Under the pieces are notes generated by a model, which worked only from the letters and a program-made list of their open reading frames with translations, was not told where the DNA came from and did no database searches. The position numbers and the translations under genes were made by a program. Shown here one piece after another: positions 52,614 through 61,648 of a stretch of DNA of 64,000 bases. Each line of letters begins with the position of its first letter. Position 1 is the stretch's first letter. The stretch is from JBQLZO01 sp052168315 (lineage in GTDB: Bacteria; Planctomycetota; Phycisphaerae; Phycisphaerales; UBA1924), in the NCBI GenBank assembly GCA_052168315.1, contig JBQLZO010000040.1, positions 92,079 through 156,078 on the forward strand. Direction: 5' to 3'.

Positions 52614-55067
52614 TCAGCCAACGCAACCGAAGTCGCTGAGCAGGATGCCCAGGTCGTCCGAGTCGGTGTCGCCATCGCCGTCGAGGTCGCCAGCGCCGGT
52701 GGAGCCGAACGCGCTGAGCAGGATGCCCAGGTCGTCCGAGTCCGTGTCGCAGTCGCCGTCGAGGTCGCCCGGGCAGATGCACACAGCGCCATCGCAGTCG
52801 CCCGTGAGCGTCACCACATAACCCGAGTTCTCATCGCAGAACACACCCTCGAAGATGGCAGAGCCATCCGGGTTGCCCGACGAGACGAACAGGTAGTAGG
52901 TGCCCGGTCCGACAGAAGCCACGGCCGGGGCCGAGTCAACCGTCGAGCCATCGACGCACTGCGAGAAGCCGATCTCGCCGAGAACCGCCGCGTTGGCGCA
53001 GTCCGGAACATCGACGAAGAACGCAACGCCGCTGAACTCGGAGGACAGGTCGGCAGTCAGCACCGCGCCCGCCGGGTTCGTCACGACAACCTCGTACCAG
53101 TCGGTGTCACGGGTGCCGCCGCTGGCGAAGATGTTGCCGCAGATCGTGTCGCCGCAAGCCAGGGGCTCGGACGCGAACGGATCGGAGTTGCAACCGTCGT
53201 TCGTGCTGTCGCCGCAGTCCTCAGCCTCAACCAGAGCGCCCGGCGGGCACACGATCGGGCAGGGCGACACAGCGCCGGCCTCACGAACCGTCAGGCGGTA
53301 CCGACCGTTGCCGGGGCAGCCGACCTGGTCAGGGCAGGAAACGCCCGTGAAGTTCAGCGGACCAGCGAACACCCAGTAGGTGCCAGCCGTCAGCGCCGTC
53401 CCGACCACACCCTCCTCGCACGGAGCCGGGGTCGTCAGCACCGCGATCACCGCGATCTGAGCGCAGGTCGGGTTCACGAGCGCGGTCCCGGCGACGGCGC
53501 CGATGAAGCCCGCGACGCCCTCGAAGCCGGCCTCGAACACAACCTCGTAGTTGCCATCGGCCGGGATCGTGATCTCGTACCAGTCGGTGTCACGCGTGCC
53601 ACCGATGTCATCCGTCGCGGAAGTGCCGCAGACGGTCTGGCCGAGCGCCAGCGGAGACAGCGGCGGGTTCGCGCCGTCGGAGTTGCAGCCGCCGTTGAAC
53701 GCATCCGGGAACGGCGGGCAAAGCTCGCCCTCGAGCGCATCGGCGCCGTCGCACTCGATGCACAGCTCAGACGAGCAGGAAACGCCGTCGTTCGTCACGT
53801 TCAGAATGAAGTCGCCGACCTCGCCGCCGAAACCGGACACCACGATGAAGTAGATGCCCGAGGTCGTCGCGGCGTTGGCCGCATCAGCGCAGAAGCTGAC
53901 TTCCGACCACAGCTCGCAGTCCGCATCGTCGTTGCCCGCCACGCAGCAGAAGGTGCCGAGGCAGAACGCCGCGAAGTCGTTCGTGTACACATTGATGACC
54001 GAGTCGTTCAGACGATCGACATCGGGCAGGTTCGCCGTGTTGCACAGCGACGCGGTCACGGTGCTGAAGCCCAGCGCGTTCGCATCGTACGAATACCACA
54101 CAGCGCCGCCGGTCACCTCGCCACCGCCGCACGGGGGAAGACCCGCCTCGGGGCCCGAGCCCAGCGTCGTGCCGGGGATATCGACATTCAGCGCCACCGC
54201 CTCAGCGGCATCGCAGGTGTCGTTGGCCGGCGGGAAGATCTCCGGGCACTCCGTCGTGGCGCAATCGGTGCCGGTGCCCTGGAACACGCCGGCCAGGGCC
54301 ACGCAGGCCTCCTCGGTCAAGTCCTGGCAGGAGCCGCCCGTGAGGCAGCACGCGCCGAAGAACTCGGACTCCGAGACGATACGGATCGTGTACTCAAAGC
54401 ACGGCTGGGTCACCGCCGTCGAGGACGAGGCGAACAGCCAGTAGGTGCCAACCTGCAGCGGGACCGGCGTGGTCGTGCCGCCGCCAACACCGGCGACCAC
54501 CGGGTTGATCTGGGCGACCTGGGCGCAGGTCGGATTCAGCAGCGGGCCGCCCGCGGTGCCGATGATTCCGCCCGCCACGTTCGCCGTGTCGGTCAGAACC
54601 TCGACGACATAGTTGTCCGCGACCGTGATCTGAACCTCGTACCAGTCCGTATCGCGACGGGTCACCCCGTCCGGATCGAGGTTGCGGACCGACTGCCCGC
54701 AGATGATCTGGCCCACGGCGATCGGGGTCAGCGGCGGGTTCGCAGCGCTCGTGTTGCAACCGCCGTTGAACACGTCAGGCACGACCACCGGAACCACGCA
54801 GGGCTCGCCCTCGGGAGTCGATCCCGGAGGGCAGAAAGTCCCGTCGGTCCCGATCCCGCCACCAAAGAACTCCGCGAATCCGCCAGCCGTCTCGCCGAGG
54901 AGGCGATCGGCGTTCACGGTCGCGGTCGACTTCGAAGCGCTGGCGGCGACGCCCGCAGCGTTCAACGCGGCGTCCTGGGCGCTCGCCATCGACGCGGCGA
55001 ACGCCACGCCGGCCGCGGCACAAAGCACGCGGGCGGCCGTCAGGCTGGTACATCCGTTCCTTCTCAT
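52614..55067 (-). CDS. secreted Cys-rich protein with Asp-rich Phycisphaerae-type C-terminus
   Basis: 817 residues from ATG 55067 (GGAG eight bases upstream). N-terminal signal (LTAARVLCAAAGVAFAASMA, cut near ASA). Several repeated beta-sandwich-like units with SGGTRDTDWYEV and GTYYLFVSS patterns, resembling pre-peptidase C-terminal (PPC) domains, and a Cys module GACCLTGGSCQDLTEEACVA. The end has two Asp-rich repeats (DLDGDCDTDSDDLGILLS and DLDGDGDTDSDDLGILLS), a dockerin-like calcium-binding pattern typical of this bacterial group, ending FGCVG. Likely exported to the cell surface; no enzyme motif is seen. Paralogue at 55671. Confidence 0.85.
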   Translation of the reverse strand: MRRNGCTSLTAARVLCAAAGVAFAASMASAQDAALNAAGVAASASKSTATVNADRLLGETAGGFAEFFGGGIGTDGTFCPPGSTPEGEPCVVPVVVPDVFNGGCNTSAANPPLTPIAVGQIICGQSVRNLDPDGVTRRDTDWYEVQITVADNYVVEVLTDTANVAGGIIGTAGGPLLNPTCAQVAQINPVVAGVGGGTTTPVPLQVGTYWLFASSSTAVTQPCFEYTIRIVSESEFFGACCLTGGSCQDLTEEACVALAGVFQGTGTDCATTECPEIFPPANDTCDAAEAVALNVDIPGTTLGSGPEAGLPPCGGGEVTGGAVWYSYDANALGFSTVTASLCNTANLPDVDRLNDSVINVYTNDFAAFCLGTFCCVAGNDDADCELWSEVSFCADAANAATTSGIYFIVVSGFGGEVGDFILNVTNDGVSCSSELCIECDGADALEGELCPPFPDAFNGGCNSDGANPPLSPLALGQTVCGTSATDDIGGTRDTDWYEITIPADGNYEVVFEAGFEGVAGFIGAVAGTALVNPTCAQIAVIAVLTTPAPCEEGVVGTALTAGTYWVFAGPLNFTGVSCPDQVGCPGNGRYRLTVREAGAVSPCPIVCPPGALVEAEDCGDSTNDGCNSDPFASEPLACGDTICGNIFASGGTRDTDWYEVVVTNPAGAVLTADLSSEFSGVAFFVDVPDCANAAVLGEIGFSQCVDGSTVDSAPAVASVGPGTYYLFVSSGNPDGSAIFEGVFCDENSGYVVTLTGDCDGAVCICPGDLDGDCDTDSDDLGILLSAFGSTGAGDLDGDGDTDSDDLGILLSDFGCVG

Positions 55068-55520
55068 GAAACTCTCCTGCTCTGGTGTTGGGGCGGTCCG
55101 TGCCGCCATTCGTCAAGGAATCACCACAATCCGAAAGCCGCCGAGATCCCCGCAAAGGGACCACGGCACCGACATCGTTCGAGCGGAAACGCCGCTCACG
55201 CCCGACAGGCCGCGCACACCCCACTCCCCGGACACCACGCGCTCGCAACCGGTTCGTGTAGTGTGTCGCGAGGTTGCGAAAACGCAAGCCTTCACCGAAC
55301 TTGGACCCCGACGCCAGCGCGCAATCCACCAACGCCCCGAGTCATGTCCGAGAATGTCGCGCGCCACGACATTTCTTGAATCAGCCCATCCACCAACCCG
55401 TTCCGTTCTCGGACGGCATGACCGCGCGCATCCCACCGGACTCCCGCCGAGCAGACGCCGCGTGCGAGACCGATCTCCCCAACTCCCCTCGCTCACACCC
55501 TCCAACCCATCCCCTCCTCC

Positions 55521-55556
55521 AAAAAGCATGGCGGACGACCGAAGCCGTCCGCCATG
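55521..55556 (-). terminator. rho-independent terminator of the 55671-59120 gene
   Basis: On the minus strand: stem CATGGCGGACG/CGTCCGCCATG, loop GCTTCGGT, T run. Same sequence as at 52464-52499. Confidence 0.85.
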
Positions 55557-55670
55557 GGGTTCTCAGATGGTCGGGGCTGACCCCCGGGCTCTCACCCGCA
55601 GCTCAGCACCCGAATGTCTGCGACCGGGAGATCCGAAGATCACCCGAGTCCTTCACTGTCCACGACGGGT

Positions 55671-58600
55671 TCAGCCAACGCAGCCGAAGTCGCTGAGCAG
55701 GATGCCCAGGTCGTCCGAGTCCACATCGCCATCGTCGTCGAGGTCACCGTTCGTGCCGACCGGGACGGAGCTGCCGAAGTTGCTCAGCAGGATGCCCAGG
55801 TCGTCAGAGTCGGTCGTGCAGTTGCCGTCGATGTCGCCGGTGCAGACGCACACAGCGCCGCCGCAATCGCCCGTAACGGTGAGGACATAGCCCTCGTTGT
55901 CGTTGCAGTCGATTCCGTCGAACACGCCGGAGCCGTCCGGGTTACCGGCGGACACGAACACCACATAGGTGCCCGGGCCAACCGAAGCCACGGCCGGGAC
56001 GGAGTTGGTCACGCCTTCGATGCACTCCGAGAAGCCGGTCTCGCCGAGGATGGCGACGGCATCGCAGGACGGAACATCGAGGATGAACACAACGCCGGGG
56101 AACTCGGCCTCGAGGGTCGCGGTGATCACAGCGCCACCCGGGTTGGTGACCTCAACGAGGTACCAATCGGTGTCGCGGAGACCCTCACCAGCGGTGATGG
56201 TGCCGCAGACGGTGTCGCCGCAGGCGATCTCGTCGAAGGTCGGCACGCCGACATTGTTGCAGCCGCCGTTGCAGTCCTCGGCCTCGCCGAGACCACCGCC
56301 CTGGCAGACAGCGCAACCAGCGATGGCCGCATCAGCGCAGATCTGATCCCACTGCGTATCGCAGCAGAACGGATCGGCGCCACAGATGAGGGCTTCGCAG
56401 TCCGGATCGTCGCAGCCGAGGCCGCCGTTGGCGTTGCAGCAGTTGGAACCGCCGCCGCCGCCACCGTCGCACACAGCGCAACCGGCGAGGGCCGCGTCAG
56501 CGCACACCTGGTCCCACTGCGTGTCGCAGCAGAACGGATCGGCGCCGCAGATCAGGGCTTCGCAGTCCGGATCGTCGCAGCCGAGGCCGCCGTTGGCGAT
56601 GCAGCAGTTGGAACCGCCGCCGCCACCGCAGATCGCGCAACCCACAACCGCAGCGTCAGCGCAGATCTGGTCCCACTGCGTATCGCAGCAGAACGGATCG
56701 GCAGCGCAGATCTGCTCGCAGCAGGCAGCGTCATCGCAGAACGGCGTGCCGTTCGCGATGCAGCAGTCGCCGGTGCCAGCGTCGCCGCAGGCCAGCGGGA
56801 GGAAGTCCTCGCAGTCCTGGCACTCGACCAGGGCGCCCATCGGGCAGTCAACAACACACGGAATAGCGGGCACGCCGAGGCGCACCTGGAGGCGGTAGCG
56901 ACCGTTGCCCGGGCACTCGCCGCCATCGGGGCAGGTCACGCCTTCGAAGTTCAGCGGGCCAGCGAACACCCAGTAGGTGCCAGCCTCGAGCTCCGCCGAA
57001 ACAACGCCCTGCGTGCAGGGAGCCGGGGTCACCAGAACCGCGATCACGGAGATCGAGCCGCAGTCCGGGTTCACCAGCGGGTTGCCGGCCGACGCGCCGA
57101 TGAAGCCGGCAACGCCTTCGAAGCCAGCCTCGAACACCACGTCGTAGGTGCCGTCAACAGCGATGTTGACCTCGTACCAGTCGGTGTCGCGGGTGCCGCC
57201 GGCGGCGTCCGCGGTGCCGCAAACCCAGGTGTCAACCGACAGCGGGGAGAGCGGGGGGTTCACAGCGTCAGAGTTGCAGCCGCCGTTGAACGCATCAACG
57301 CCGGTCGGGCAGGGCTCGCCCTCGAGGTCGTCGCCGACCTCGCACTCGATGCAGGAGCCGATCGCAGCGTCGCACTCGACGCCGTCGCCGGCAACCTCGA
57401 GCAGGAAGTCGCCAGTCGCGCCGCCGAAGCCGGACACGACGATGAAGTACTGACCGCCGAAGTTGGCATCGTCAGCGCAGAAGGTGAACGAGGAGTACAG
57501 ACCGCAGAAGTCGTCGTTACCGCCGACGCAGCAGAAGGTACCCAGGCAGAAGTCCGGGAAGGTGTTGGTGAAGACATTGATCACCGTGTCCGGGTTGGCT
57601 TCCGGATCGGGGCCAGCGCCCTCGCACACCGTGCACTTCGCGAGAGCCGCGTCAGCGCAGATGCCGTCCCAGGTGTTGTCGCAGCAGAACGGATCGAGAC
57701 CGCAGATCAGGGCTTCGCAGTCCGGATCATCGCAGCCCGGGGTGCCGTTGCCACCGACGGTGCAGCAGTCAGAGCCGCCGCCGCCGCCGCCACCGGCCGT
57801 CGCGCAGGTGCTGACGGTGATGGTCTGCGAGCCGAGGGTGGTCGCGTTGTAGACATACCACACCGCGTCACCGGTCACCGGGGCGCCGCAGGCCGGCAGG
57901 CCGGCTTCCGGGCCACCGAAGAAGTTCGAGCCGGCGATCGCCGGGCCGTTCACATCCGAAGCCTCGATCACCTGAGCGGTGTCGCAGGTCGCGTTCGCCG
58001 GGGGCTCGATGAACGGGCACTCGGTCGTCGCGCACTCGGTGCCGGCGCCCTGGAAGATGCCGCCCAGAGCGTCGCACTCGATCTCGGACAGGTCCTGGCA
58101 CTCACCGAAGGCGAGGCAGCAGGCACCCGGGAGGTTGCAGACCGCGCACTCGGCAGCGGCAGCACCGGCGCAGATGCCGTCCCACGAGGTGTCGCAGCAG
58201 AACGGATCCGCAGCGCAGATCTGCTCGCAGCACTCGGCGTCGTTGCAGAACGGCGTGCCGTTGGCAACGCAGCAGTCACCGGCGTCCGGAGCGCCGCAGC
58301 CACCGGCCACGCACTCGGTCGTCGCGCACTCGCTGCCGTCACCCTGGAAGGTGCCGCCGAGGGCATCGCAGTCGGGGATGCTCTGACCGTCGACGCAGGT
58401 CGCGTCCGGCAGGCAGCAAGCGCCGGTCAGGCCGGCGGTGTCCGAGATCACCATCTCGTAATCGAAGCAGCCCTGGTTGTTGAAGCCGTTGGTCGAGACG
58501 AACACCCAGTAGGTGCCCGCGACCAGGTCGGCCGTCACAACGCCGCCGTTGCCGGTCGCAACGGGGTTGATCTGGGCGATGGTGGCGCAGGTCGGGTTCA

Positions 58601-59120
58601 CGACCGGGCCAACCGCATCACCGATGAAGCCCCACGCGGCGTTGCCAGCCGTGGTCAGGAACACGCCGTAGTTGCCGGCGGCCGGGATCACGACCTCGTA
58701 CCAGTCCGTATCGCGGAAAGCCGCGTCGTCACCGGTCGAGCCGCAGATCACCTCGTCCACCGCAACCAGCGAGAACGCATCCTGGTTGGTGCTGTTGCAA
58801 CCGCCGTTGAAGTCATCAACGGAAGGAATGGGGATCGCACACACTTCGCCTTCGGGGGTGCCAACGCAGCCACCGTCGACGCCGACCGGGACGCCCGCCG
58901 AACCGGTGCGCGCCAGACCAGCCGGACGAGCGTTGTCGATGCTCGAGGCGTCGAAACGGACGCTCCCGGGCTGGACATTGCTCACGCCCAGCGTGGGCTG
59001 CTTCGACGCCGTCCGATCAGCGGCGGTCGTGCCGGCCAGGGCCGACGACGCCACCAGAGCGATGCCAGCGGCAACGCCCATCGTCCGAACAAGATTGTTC
59101 GCCGTACAAGAACACTTCAC
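55671..59120 (-). CDS. large secreted Cys-rich repeat protein with Asp-rich C-terminus
   Basis: 1149 residues. GTG at 59120 chosen because GAGGAGG lies six bases before it; an ATG at 59141 would add seven residues. Signal sequence (LVRTMGVAAGIALVASSALA). Repeated PPC-like units (FRDTDWYEVVIPAAGNYGVF and others) alternate with five Cys-rich modules of about 48 residues with pattern CC...C.D..C..IC..DPFCCD..WD.IC (for example CEQICAADPFCCDTQWDQIC), and two modules of type GACCL...ALGG.FQG.G.ECATTEC. The C-terminus carries two Asp-rich repeats, ending FGCVG. Upstream paralogue of the 52614 gene; both share 3' UTR and terminator. Exported, probably surface or matrix; specific role unknown. Confidence 0.85.
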   Translation of the reverse strand: MKCSCTANNLVRTMGVAAGIALVASSALAGTTAADRTASKQPTLGVSNVQPGSVRFDASSIDNARPAGLARTGSAGVPVGVDGGCVGTPEGEVCAIPIPSVDDFNGGCNSTNQDAFSLVAVDEVICGSTGDDAAFRDTDWYEVVIPAAGNYGVFLTTAGNAAWGFIGDAVGPVVNPTCATIAQINPVATGNGGVVTADLVAGTYWVFVSTNGFNNQGCFDYEMVISDTAGLTGACCLPDATCVDGQSIPDCDALGGTFQGDGSECATTECVAGGCGAPDAGDCCVANGTPFCNDAECCEQICAADPFCCDTSWDGICAGAAAAECAVCNLPGACCLAFGECQDLSEIECDALGGIFQGAGTECATTECPFIEPPANATCDTAQVIEASDVNGPAIAGSNFFGGPEAGLPACGAPVTGDAVWYVYNATTLGSQTITVSTCATAGGGGGGGSDCCTVGGNGTPGCDDPDCEALICGLDPFCCDNTWDGICADAALAKCTVCEGAGPDPEANPDTVINVFTNTFPDFCLGTFCCVGGNDDFCGLYSSFTFCADDANFGGQYFIVVSGFGGATGDFLLEVAGDGVECDAAIGSCIECEVGDDLEGEPCPTGVDAFNGGCNSDAVNPPLSPLSVDTWVCGTADAAGGTRDTDWYEVNIAVDGTYDVVFEAGFEGVAGFIGASAGNPLVNPDCGSISVIAVLVTPAPCTQGVVSAELEAGTYWVFAGPLNFEGVTCPDGGECPGNGRYRLQVRLGVPAIPCVVDCPMGALVECQDCEDFLPLACGDAGTGDCCIANGTPFCDDAACCEQICAADPFCCDTQWDQICADAAVVGCAICGGGGGSNCCIANGGLGCDDPDCEALICGADPFCCDTQWDQVCADAALAGCAVCDGGGGGGSNCCNANGGLGCDDPDCEALICGADPFCCDTQWDQICADAAIAGCAVCQGGGLGEAEDCNGGCNNVGVPTFDEIACGDTVCGTITAGEGLRDTDWYLVEVTNPGGAVITATLEAEFPGVVFILDVPSCDAVAILGETGFSECIEGVTNSVPAVASVGPGTYVVFVSAGNPDGSGVFDGIDCNDNEGYVLTVTGDCGGAVCVCTGDIDGNCTTDSDDLGILLSNFGSSVPVGTNGDLDDDGDVDSDDLGILLSDFGCVG

Positions 59121-59654
59121 TGCAAACCTCCTCTTCTCCATGACCGCTCAGAGCCGCCATGAAAGTGGTCTATGCTCCGCGCTCGGCGCGGACTGCCGGA
59201 CACACACCGGCAAAAGTCGCTCCCCCACGAATACCCGAGGGGCTCGACCGGAGCAAGAGAAATCCCGGTCCGCGGCCATCCTGACCAATCCGGCAAAGAC
59301 GACCCAACACCCCCAAAAGGGGCATCAGACGCCAACCCTTCCAGAAACCGAGCACCCACGACCGAGAATACGACCGACCATCCCGACAAAGAACGGTCTC
59401 GTAACTCCCCTATGGCCAACAAGGACAATTCGTGCTCCCGTTGACCATATTTGGGCATCTTGCCAAAATGCCGCATCCCACACCCGATCCGGACGCGCGC
59501 AAACGCCCTCGCACTGAGAACACCCGCGCACGCAGCCTCGAATTCGGCTGAATCGATCCCCCACTTGCCCCGAATCCGGACATCACCACCCCCGCCCGCA
59601 ACCCCAAACGCGCGTCAAAACCCCCAGAACAACGCAACCGCAGCACACAACCGC
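59121..59654. other. divergent intergenic region
   Basis: About 530 bases between the large secreted-protein gene and the epimerase gene, which diverge. It should hold both promoters; no convincing boxes, hairpin or repeat was found by eye. Confidence 0.35.
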
Positions 59655-61154
59655 GTGCGAACCAATCACTTCCACTTCCGATCCACGCTCCACCACCCCG
59701 TGAACACCGTGTTCGCGTGGCACGAGCAACCCGGCGCGCTCCATCGCCTCACCCCGCCGTGGGAAAAAGTCCGCTTCATCCGCGCAGACCGCGGCATCAA
59801 GACCGGCGCCCGCATCACCGCACGCCTCTCACTCCTCGGCCCCATCACAAAGGACTGGGTCGCAGAGCACGCCGACTACAACCCCCCCCACCTCTTCCGC
59901 GACATTCAGGTCGCAGGCCCCTTCGCCCACTGCGACCACAAGCACCACTTCTCCGCCATCGAGCTCCCGGACCGCACCACCGGCACGCTCATGCACGACC
60001 ACCTCGAATACGCACCGCCGCTCGCGCTGCTCACCGGCACACTCGCCGACCCGCTCATCCGCACCCGCCTCCAGCGCATGTTCCGCTATCGCCACGCCAC
60101 CCTCACACACGACCTCAACGCCCACGCCCAATACGCCCACCGCCCGCGCCTCACAATCCTCATCACCGGCGCCACCGGACTCATCGGCACCGCGCTCGAT
60201 GCCTACCTCACCACCGCCGGGCACACCGTCCGCCGACTCACCCGCGCCAACACCACAACACCGCCGGGCGACGCCGCCCGACCCGACCACTGGTACCACT
60301 GGTCCCCCGATGAAGGGCGCATCGACGAACGCGCCCTCGAAGGGCTCGATGTCATCATCCACCTCGCCGCCGAGAACCTCAGCGCCCAGCGCTGGTCCCC
60401 CCGCTTCAAGCAGCGCCTCGTCGAATCCCGCCTCCTCTCCACGGCCCTGCTCGCCGAGCGCCTCGCCGCTCGCCCACCCTCCGATCGCCCATCCGCCTTC
60501 CTCACCGCCTCCGGCATCCACGCCTACCCCGACACCGGCGACCAACCCGCCACCGAGGATTCCCCACTCGCCCCCGCCGGCACCCACTTCCTCGCAGATC
60601 TCACCCGAAGCTGGGAAGCCGCCGCACTCCCCGCGCGAGATGCCGGCATCCGCACCGCCGCCCTCCGACTCGCCGCGGTACTCACACCCGCCGGCGGAGC
60701 GCTCAAGGCCAAGCTCACCCCCGCCAGGCTCGGACTCGCAGGCCCGCTTGGCCCCGGCACCCAGCACCTCCCGTGGATCTCCATCGACGATGCGCTCGAT
60801 GCCATCCTCCGCATCATTATGACAGACACCCTCGAAGGGCCCATCAACCTCGTCGCCCCCACGCCAACCACCCAGCGCGAGTTCATCCGAACCCTCGCAC
60901 GCATCCTCAACAGGCCCGCCATCCTCCCGGCCCCCGCACCGCTCCTCCGCGCAGCGTTCGGCCCGATCGCCGATGCCATCCTCCTCGCATCCTGCAACGC
61001 CGCGCCCGCGAAACTCCTGAGCGAAGGACACTCCTTCAGACACCCAGACCTCGAATCCGCGCTCCGCCACCTGCTCGCCCGCGCCCGACCCCTCCCCAAC
61101 GAGCTTCCCAACGATCCCACTCCCAGCCATCCCCTCCCCAACCCCAACGCATGA
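59655..61154 (+). CDS. TIGR01777-type NAD-dependent epimerase with SRPBCC N-terminus
   Basis: 499 residues from GTG 59655, since the sequence upstream is not protein-like. The N-terminal about 160 residues (VFAWHEQPGALHRLTPPWEK, FAHCDHKHHFSAIELPDRTT) are a START/SRPBCC-type ligand-binding domain; the rest is an SDR epimerase with ITGATGLIG (NAD loop), HLAAENLSAQRWSPRFKQRL, and a C-terminal DUF1731 part. This fusion is the usual TIGR01777 layout in several bacterial groups. Stop overlaps the next gene (ATGA). Substrate unknown. Confidence 0.85.
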   Translation: MRTNHFHFRSTLHHPVNTVFAWHEQPGALHRLTPPWEKVRFIRADRGIKTGARITARLSLLGPITKDWVAEHADYNPPHLFRDIQVAGPFAHCDHKHHFSAIELPDRTTGTLMHDHLEYAPPLALLTGTLADPLIRTRLQRMFRYRHATLTHDLNAHAQYAHRPRLTILITGATGLIGTALDAYLTTAGHTVRRLTRANTTTPPGDAARPDHWYHWSPDEGRIDERALEGLDVIIHLAAENLSAQRWSPRFKQRLVESRLLSTALLAERLAARPPSDRPSAFLTASGIHAYPDTGDQPATEDSPLAPAGTHFLADLTRSWEAAALPARDAGIRTAALRLAAVLTPAGGALKAKLTPARLGLAGPLGPGTQHLPWISIDDALDAILRIIMTDTLEGPINLVAPTPTTQREFIRTLARILNRPAILPAPAPLLRAAFGPIADAILLASCNAAPAKLLSEGHSFRHPDLESALRHLLARARPLPNELPNDPTPSHPLPNPNA

Positions 61155-61648
61155 ACCCACCCGACGCAGATCCCGACCAACGCGCCCAAACCACCGCGCA
61201 CCCCAACGCCAGGCCATGGATGCGGCACATCCTCTACGCCGCGGCCATCTACAACATCGCCTGGGGCGCCTTCGTCATCCTCTTTCCCAATGCCCTCTTC
61301 AACTGGATCGGCGCCGAGCCACCCAGGTACCCCGAACTCTGGCAGTGCATCGGCATGATCGTCGGCGTCTACAGCATCGGATACGCCGTCGCCGCGCCCA
61401 ACCCAACCCGGCACTGGCCCATCGTCCTCGTCGGCCTGCTCGGAAAGGTCCTCGGCCCGATCGGCTTCATCGACGCCGTCTTCATCAAGAACACCTTCCC
61501 CATCGAGTTCGGCGCCACCATCCTCACCAACGACCTCATCTGGTGGATCCCCTTCGCCCTCATCCTCCGCGCCGCATGGCTCGAACACCACCCACCAACC
61601 ACACCCGCGAAACCCGCCACAACCCACACCACCGATCGGCGCCCATGA
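61151..61648 (+). CDS. small four-helix membrane protein
   Basis: 165 residues; start and stop overlap the neighbours (ATGA at both ends). Hydrophobic segments: ILYAAAIYNIAWGAFVILFP, LWQCIGMIVGVYSIGYAVAA, WPIVLVGLLGKVLGPIGFID and LIWWIPFALILRAAWL. No recognised motif. The overlapping operon suggests a function in common with the epimerase-like and hydrolase genes. Confidence 0.75.
   Translation: MNPPDADPDQRAQTTAHPNARPWMRHILYAAAIYNIAWGAFVILFPNALFNWIGAEPPRYPELWQCIGMIVGVYSIGYAVAAPNPTRHWPIVLVGLLGKVLGPIGFIDAVFIKNTFPIEFGATILTNDLIWWIPFALILRAAWLEHHPPTTPAKPATTHTTDRRP

Noticed and set aside
52557..55379. 940-codon open frame on the plus strand antisense to the secreted-protein gene
   Set aside because: It mirrors the Cys-rich/Asp-rich gene on the minus strand, lacks any recognisable domain and arises because GC-rich codon bias keeps the complementary frame open.
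55614..59162. 1182-codon open frame on the plus strand
   Set aside because: Antisense shadow of the large minus-strand secreted protein; sequence is Ala/Val/Arg/Asp-rich without a fold, while the minus strand has signal peptide, repeats and terminator.
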